Origin: an uncultured Clostridia bacterium
GTDB lineage: Bacteria; Bacillota; Clostridia; Christensenellales; UBA1242
Assembly: GCA_947303145.1 (NCBI GenBank)
Contig: CAMYXB010000014.1
Span: 1-16,310 of the forward strand
Length of the DNA: 16,310 nucleotides
Direction of reading: 5' to 3'
Shown here: positions 13,792 through 16,310 of the stretch, one piece after another
Layout of the letters: the number at the start of each line of letters is the position of its first letter
How positions within the stretch are numbered: the stretch's first letter is position 1
The notes under the pieces: generated by a model
Seen by the model: the letters and a program-made list of their open reading frames with translations, nothing else
The model's database searches: none
Told to the model about the DNA's origin: nothing
Made by a program: the position numbers and the translations under genes

Positions 13792-15138
13792 ATGGACAAC
13801 TTATCAGTTAAATGGAATGATGTCTTACATGACATGGAGAACATAGTGACGGCAGTCAGTTATGACTTATACATAGACACATTGGAGCCTATTAGAGTGG
13901 ATAATAACAAACTCATACTCCTAGCCTCCACTCTGCAGAATAAAAATCAGATACTCAAGTTTCTTAAGGAAAAACTATGCAATATAGTGAAACTTCACTT
14001 CCAAAATATTGAGGATATAATCATACTAGACCCTAGCGAAAAGGATAGTTATATATCTCAAGAAGTGGAAGAGGAGAAAGAAAAGGAGAATGCTCTAGAC
14101 CCTAGGAACAAGCTTAATAGCAAGTATACATTCGACACTTTTGTCGTGGGCAAGAGCAATCAATTCGTGTATGCAGCGGCAAGAAGTGTAGCGGAAAATC
14201 CCGGGAAAAAGTATAATCCTCTATTTATCTATGGAGGAGTGGGTCTTGGCAAAACTCACCTTTTGCATGCTATAGGTAATTATGCAATAAAGCACAATAA
14301 GAAGATAAATGTGCTGTATGTGACTAGTGAGCAATTCACCAATGACTATATCCAAGCTCTCAAAGCGGATAAAAAAGAGAATGCTAACAAGGCTTTTAGA
14401 GATAAATATCGTGAAGTGGATATACTCATGATAGATGATATTCAATTCATAGCCAATAAGACCAGCACTCAAGAGGAATTTTTCCACACTTTCAATGACT
14501 TGTATCAGAGAGATAAGCAGATTATCATCTCATCAGACAAGCACCCTAGAAATATAGAAACATTAGAGGAAAGGCTCAAGTCAAGATTTACTGGTGGACT
14601 AATACAAGATATACAGAGACCAGACTTTGAGACAAGGCTGGCTATATTGCAGAAAAAGGTGGTTCAAGAAAATTATAACGTAGACGAGGAAGTCCTCAGT
14701 TTCCTCGCAGAAAATATCGACACCAACATACGAGAACTAGAGGGCAGTCTCAACAATGTTATACTGCTTGCCTCTCTCATGGGCAAAGATAGAGCCACTA
14801 TAAATGAGGCTAAAGAGACGCTAAAAGATATACAATACACCAGCGAGATAAAAGTGACTGCAGACAAGATAATAGACGACTGCTGTGAGTATTATTCTGT
14901 CAATAAACAAGACTTGCTTGGAAAAAAGAAGACCAAGAACATAGTCGTCCCAAGGCAAGTGTGTATGTATCTCATAACAGAACTACTAGACATACCACTG
15001 ATGGGCATTGGAGAACTCTTTGGCGGTAGAGATCACACCACAGTCATGTATGCACGCAATAAAATTGCCGATGATATAAAGAAAAGCAAAGATATGGAGC
15101 ATGATATAAAAGAACTTATGTCTATAATTAAGAAATAA
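13792..15138 (+). CDS. dnaA: Chromosomal replication initiator protein DnaA
   Basis: 448 aa, normal length. ATP-dependent initiator that binds DnaA boxes, forms a filament and melts oriC. Domain I (about 1-80) is followed by a short Glu/Lys linker (domain II, about 81-107). Domain III is AAA+ with Walker A GGVGLGKTH (148-156), Walker B DILMIDDIQF (210-219), sensor I near IIISSDKHP (244-252) and RELEGSL (314-320). Domain IV is the DNA-binding helix-turn-helix with the signature GGRDHTTVMYARNKI (411-425). The ribosome binding site AAAGGAA lies about 8 nt before the ATG. It is the only complete plus-strand gene here, divergent from rpmH. It points toward the DnaA-box cluster, and dnaN does not follow within the 1172 bases left. 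Confidence 0.98.
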   Translation: MDNLSVKWNDVLHDMENIVTAVSYDLYIDTLEPIRVDNNKLILLASTLQNKNQILKFLKEKLCNIVKLHFQNIEDIIILDPSEKDSYISQEVEEEKEKENALDPRNKLNSKYTFDTFVVGKSNQFVYAAARSVAENPGKKYNPLFIYGGVGLGKTHLLHAIGNYAIKHNKKINVLYVTSEQFTNDYIQALKADKKENANKAFRDKYREVDILMIDDIQFIANKTSTQEEFFHTFNDLYQRDKQIIISSDKHPRNIETLEERLKSRFTGGLIQDIQRPDFETRLAILQKKVVQENYNVDEEVLSFLAENIDTNIRELEGSLNNVILLASLMGKDRATINEAKETLKDIQYTSEIKVTADKIIDDCCEYYSVNKQDLLGKKKTKNIVVPRQVCMYLITELLDIPLMGIGELFGGRDHTTVMYARNKIADDIKKSKDMEHDIKELMSIIKK

Positions 15139-15142
15139 GGGC

Positions 15143-15280
15143 TTTTTATAAAAAAGACTTTGCAAAAAAAATATTCTCTTTCTTTAGGCTAAAGAAAGAG
15201 AATACAGAAAGAAAGCAAGGGGGAATTTCGATTTTCCCCCTTTTACCCCCTTCAAACGACCTACTTTTTATAAAAGTAGG
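15143..15280 (+). repeat. Three-stem-loop repeat module, copy 2 (directly after dnaA)
   Basis: Starts 5 bases after the dnaA stop with TTTTTATAAAAAAGACTTTG. Stem A is a perfect 14 bp with loop GGC (15173-15186 with 15190-15203). Stem B is a perfect 9 bp with loop TTTCGATT (15217-15225 with 15234-15242). Stem C is a perfect 9 bp with loop TAT (15260-15268 with 15272-15280). Stems B and C differ from copy 1 in sequence but remain fully paired, and the linkers CAGAAAGAAAG and CCCC...AAACG are shared. Confidence 0.8.
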
Positions 15281-15298
15281 CAAAAGCTCTAATAGGTG

Positions 15299-15322
15299 AC
15301 TTGCATAATTGCAAGTTTTTTT
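15299..15322 (+). terminator. Intrinsic terminator downstream of dnaA
   Basis: A 7-bp stem ACTTGCA/TGCAAGT (15299-15305 with 15310-15316) with loop TAAT runs into a stretch of seven T. It lies about 160 nt past the dnaA stop and beyond repeat copy 2, which would therefore be part of the dnaA transcript. Confidence 0.7.
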
Positions 15323-15378
15323 ATAAAAAAGACCTTTGAAAAAAGTGTTTATTCTCTTTCTTTATATTAAAGAAAGAG
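15317..15378 (+). repeat. Partial repeat module, copy 3 (lead and stem A only)
   Basis: TTTTTTATAAAAAAGACCTTTG is followed by stem A alone (11 bp with loop TAT, 15354-15364 with 15368-15378) and then directly by the lead of the next copy. Stems B and C are missing, so this is a truncated unit. Confidence 0.7.
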
Positions 15379-15517
15379 TTTTTTATAAAAAAGACTTTTT
15401 GAAAAAGACACAAGCCTTTCTTTTATGCTAAAAGAAAGTGCTTGACCCGAAAGAAAACGTGGGTGGTTGCGATTCCCCCCACACCCCCTAAAACGCCACC
15501 CTTTTCAAAAAAGGGTG
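15379..15517 (+). repeat. Three-stem-loop repeat module, copy 4
   Basis: Begins TTTTTTATAAAAAAGAC. Stem A is 15 bp with one bulged base and loop TGC (15411-15444) and differs in sequence from the other copies. Stem B (15459-15466 with 15475-15482) has one mismatch, and stem C (15497-15505 with 15509-15517) is identical to copy 1. From 15459 on it is part of the 158-bp direct repeat. Confidence 0.75.
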
Positions 15518-15616
15518 CAAAACTAGAGGAATTTGCACGCTTCGCACGCAAGGGGGAGAAATAATAAGGGGAAAGCCAATATTTAACTCTTCTTCCTATT
15601 AAAACAAAGTGAGCCT
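15459..15616 (+). repeat. 158-bp direct repeat, right copy
   Basis: Matches 10344-10501 at 157 of 158 positions in the same orientation. The minus strand has a short open frame through this repeat, but it follows the repeat and lacks gene-like signals. Confidence 0.9.
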
Positions 15617-15848
15617 GTGTGCCACTTGAGCGGTGTAGAGACGAAGATTGTCTGTCACGCAAAGTCACAGATAATCGCAGTCTATTTTTTTTATATAGAA
15701 ATTTTTTTTATAATTGATTCATAAAAAGTGTCTTTTTATAATAAAAGCCACATTTAATTTTTCTTTTTAGAATTTTATTTTTTTTTGAAAAGTATTTTTT
15801 TATTTTTTTTACACATCACCTTTCTTTTATTTATTTATATTTTATTAA

Positions 15849-15894
15849 AGAGTAGTAGTATTATTATAGGAAAGATTGTGAAAAAGTGGACAAG
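15849..15894 (-). promoter_or_regulatory. Candidate origin unwinding element (DnaA-trio-like)
   Basis: On the minus strand two weak, nearly adjacent DnaA-like boxes (CTTGTCCAC at 15886-15894 and TTTTTCACA at 15877-15885) are followed after a few bases by a run of triplets (about 15852-15868), with CTACTA preceded by three ATA. The plus strand reads TAGTAGTATTATTATAG. The order (two boxes, short spacer, triplet run, then A/T-rich DNA) resembles the B. subtilis unwinding system. The triplets only partly fit the published trio consensus and both boxes are weak. Confidence 0.45.
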
Positions 15895-16163
15895 TGAGTA
15901 TATGTTGTATAGGTGAATGTAAAAATGTAATAAAAACCACAATATATTGTTGTTAATATTGTAGATAAGAGAAAATAATTGATGTGTATAAGTGGCGGGT
16001 TATACACAATTTTGTGAATAAATAAATGAGAAAATTTATTAAAAAAAGTTTGTTAAAAAATATATTAAAATGCGTTGAAAAAGAGTCTAGTTATCCTCAA
16101 AATTTAATAAAAAAGTTATCCACAATATGTGGAAATGTGGATAACTTAGCTATAAAATATATA

Positions 16164-16188
16164 AAAATCACGTGAAACATGTGAAACA
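16164..16188. promoter_or_regulatory. Degenerate double parS-like site inside oriC
   Basis: Two overlapping partial matches to parS: 12 of 16 bases at 16164-16179 (with a perfect TCACGTGAAACA core) and 13 of 16 at 16173-16188 against the local variant TGTTTCATGTGAAACA. It may be a weak ParB site or a decayed one. Confidence 0.4.
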
Positions 16189-16269
16189 ATCATCATTTTT
16201 GTTAAAAAATTGTGGATAAGTGGGGATAATTGAGAAAAATCTCAACCAATAAAAAAGAGGACGAGAAAA

Positions 16270-16310
16270 TATATTCCCGCCCACCCTCCCTTACGCCCCA
16301 CCTAGTCATC
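16270..16310 (-). repeat. Inverted copy of the G-rich repeat, cut by the window end
   Basis: Bases 16288-16307 are the exact reverse complement of 10751-10770, and the flanking CCCGCCC and A/T-rich tail also resemble the reverse of 10771-10800. It lies immediately to the right of the last DnaA boxes, and the rest of the element is outside the window. Confidence 0.7.

Larger units (their letters stand above)
15690..16230. other. oriC: Replication origin oriC (AT-rich region plus DnaA-box cluster)
   Basis: No gene lies here. DnaA boxes fitting TTATNCACA are at 15983-15991 (minus), 16000-16008 (plus), 16013-16021 (minus), 16116-16124 (plus, perfect TTATCCACA), 16136-16144 (minus, perfect) and 16211-16219 (minus, perfect). 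One-mismatch boxes are at 16091-16099 (plus, TTATCCTCA) and 16221-16229 (minus, TTATCCCCA). An extremely A/T-rich stretch (about 15690-15850) lies on the dnaA side. The position just downstream of dnaA matches the main unwinding origin of B. subtilis. The right limit is uncertain because the window ends. Confidence 0.9.

Noticed and set aside
15143..15517. CRISPR array
   Set aside because: The units are tandem and hairpin-rich but have no uniform short repeats separated by unique spacers of equal length, and no cas genes are nearby.
15423..15668. Minus-strand open frame of 81 codons in the right repeat
   Set aside because: It covers the same repeat from the other strand. Its Gly-rich translation comes from the hairpin stems and its ends do not match those of the left copy.
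15807..15815. DnaA box TTTTACACA in the A/T-rich stretch
   Set aside because: It has one mismatch to TTATNCACA within a poly-T run, which is too likely by chance to count with the main cluster.

Overview
The window is a chromosomal replication-origin region of a low-GC Gram-positive bacterium (Bacillota). A Clostridia-type lineage is the best guess. The evidence is the classic Firmicutes origin cluster (dnaA divergent from rpmH-rnpA-yidD-yidC-jag, then mnmE-mnmG-rsmG-soj-parB), strong AGGAGG-like ribosome binding sites, B. subtilis-like parS sites and a DnaA-box cluster just downstream of dnaA. I cannot name a genus from sequence alone.

Layout from left to right. (1) 1-168: the 3' end of an unrecognised plus-strand gene and a bidirectional terminator shared with greA. 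(2) 231-3738, minus strand: ftsH, then an unknown membrane-anchored protein whose start overlaps the ftsH stop, then greA. (3) 3739-4204: an AT-rich spacer holding a candidate ftsH promoter, two inverted repeats, two parS-like sites and the parB terminator. (4) 4205-5921, minus strand: soj(parA)-parB with its own promoter. (5) 6086-10216, minus strand: mnmE-mnmG-rsmG, starting at a perfect-consensus promoter only 8 nt from the mnmE ATG and ending at a strong terminator. (6) 10217-10834: a non-coding repeat block. (7) 10835-13524, minus strand: rpmH-rnpA-yidD-yidC-jag, tightly packed and partly overlapping. (8) 13792-15138, plus strand: dnaA. (9) 15139-16310: no gene, but tandem structured repeats, a terminator, an AT-rich stretch, DnaA boxes on both strands and a degenerate parS. 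dnaN, usually next to dnaA, is not in the window.

The genes form the usual origin-proximal housekeeping set. DnaA starts replication at the boxes downstream of its own gene, and Soj/ParB segregate the origin through parS. RpmH, RnpA, MnmE, MnmG and RsmG serve ribosome assembly, tRNA processing and modification. YidC and YidD insert membrane proteins, Jag/KhpB is an RNA-binding partner, FtsH is membrane protein quality control, and GreA rescues stalled RNA polymerase.

The least ordinary content is the repeats. A module of three consecutive stem-loops occurs between jag and mnmE and again, in tandem and partial copies, directly after dnaA. Its stems differ in sequence between copies but stay paired, so structure seems to be what is kept. 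A 158-bp stretch is nearly identical (157/158) in both places, in direct orientation, flanking the rpmH-jag/dnaA block. The repeats sit exactly where the canonical jag-mnmE and dnaA-dnaN adjacencies are broken. The second notable point is that mnmE probably has a leaderless or nearly leaderless mRNA.
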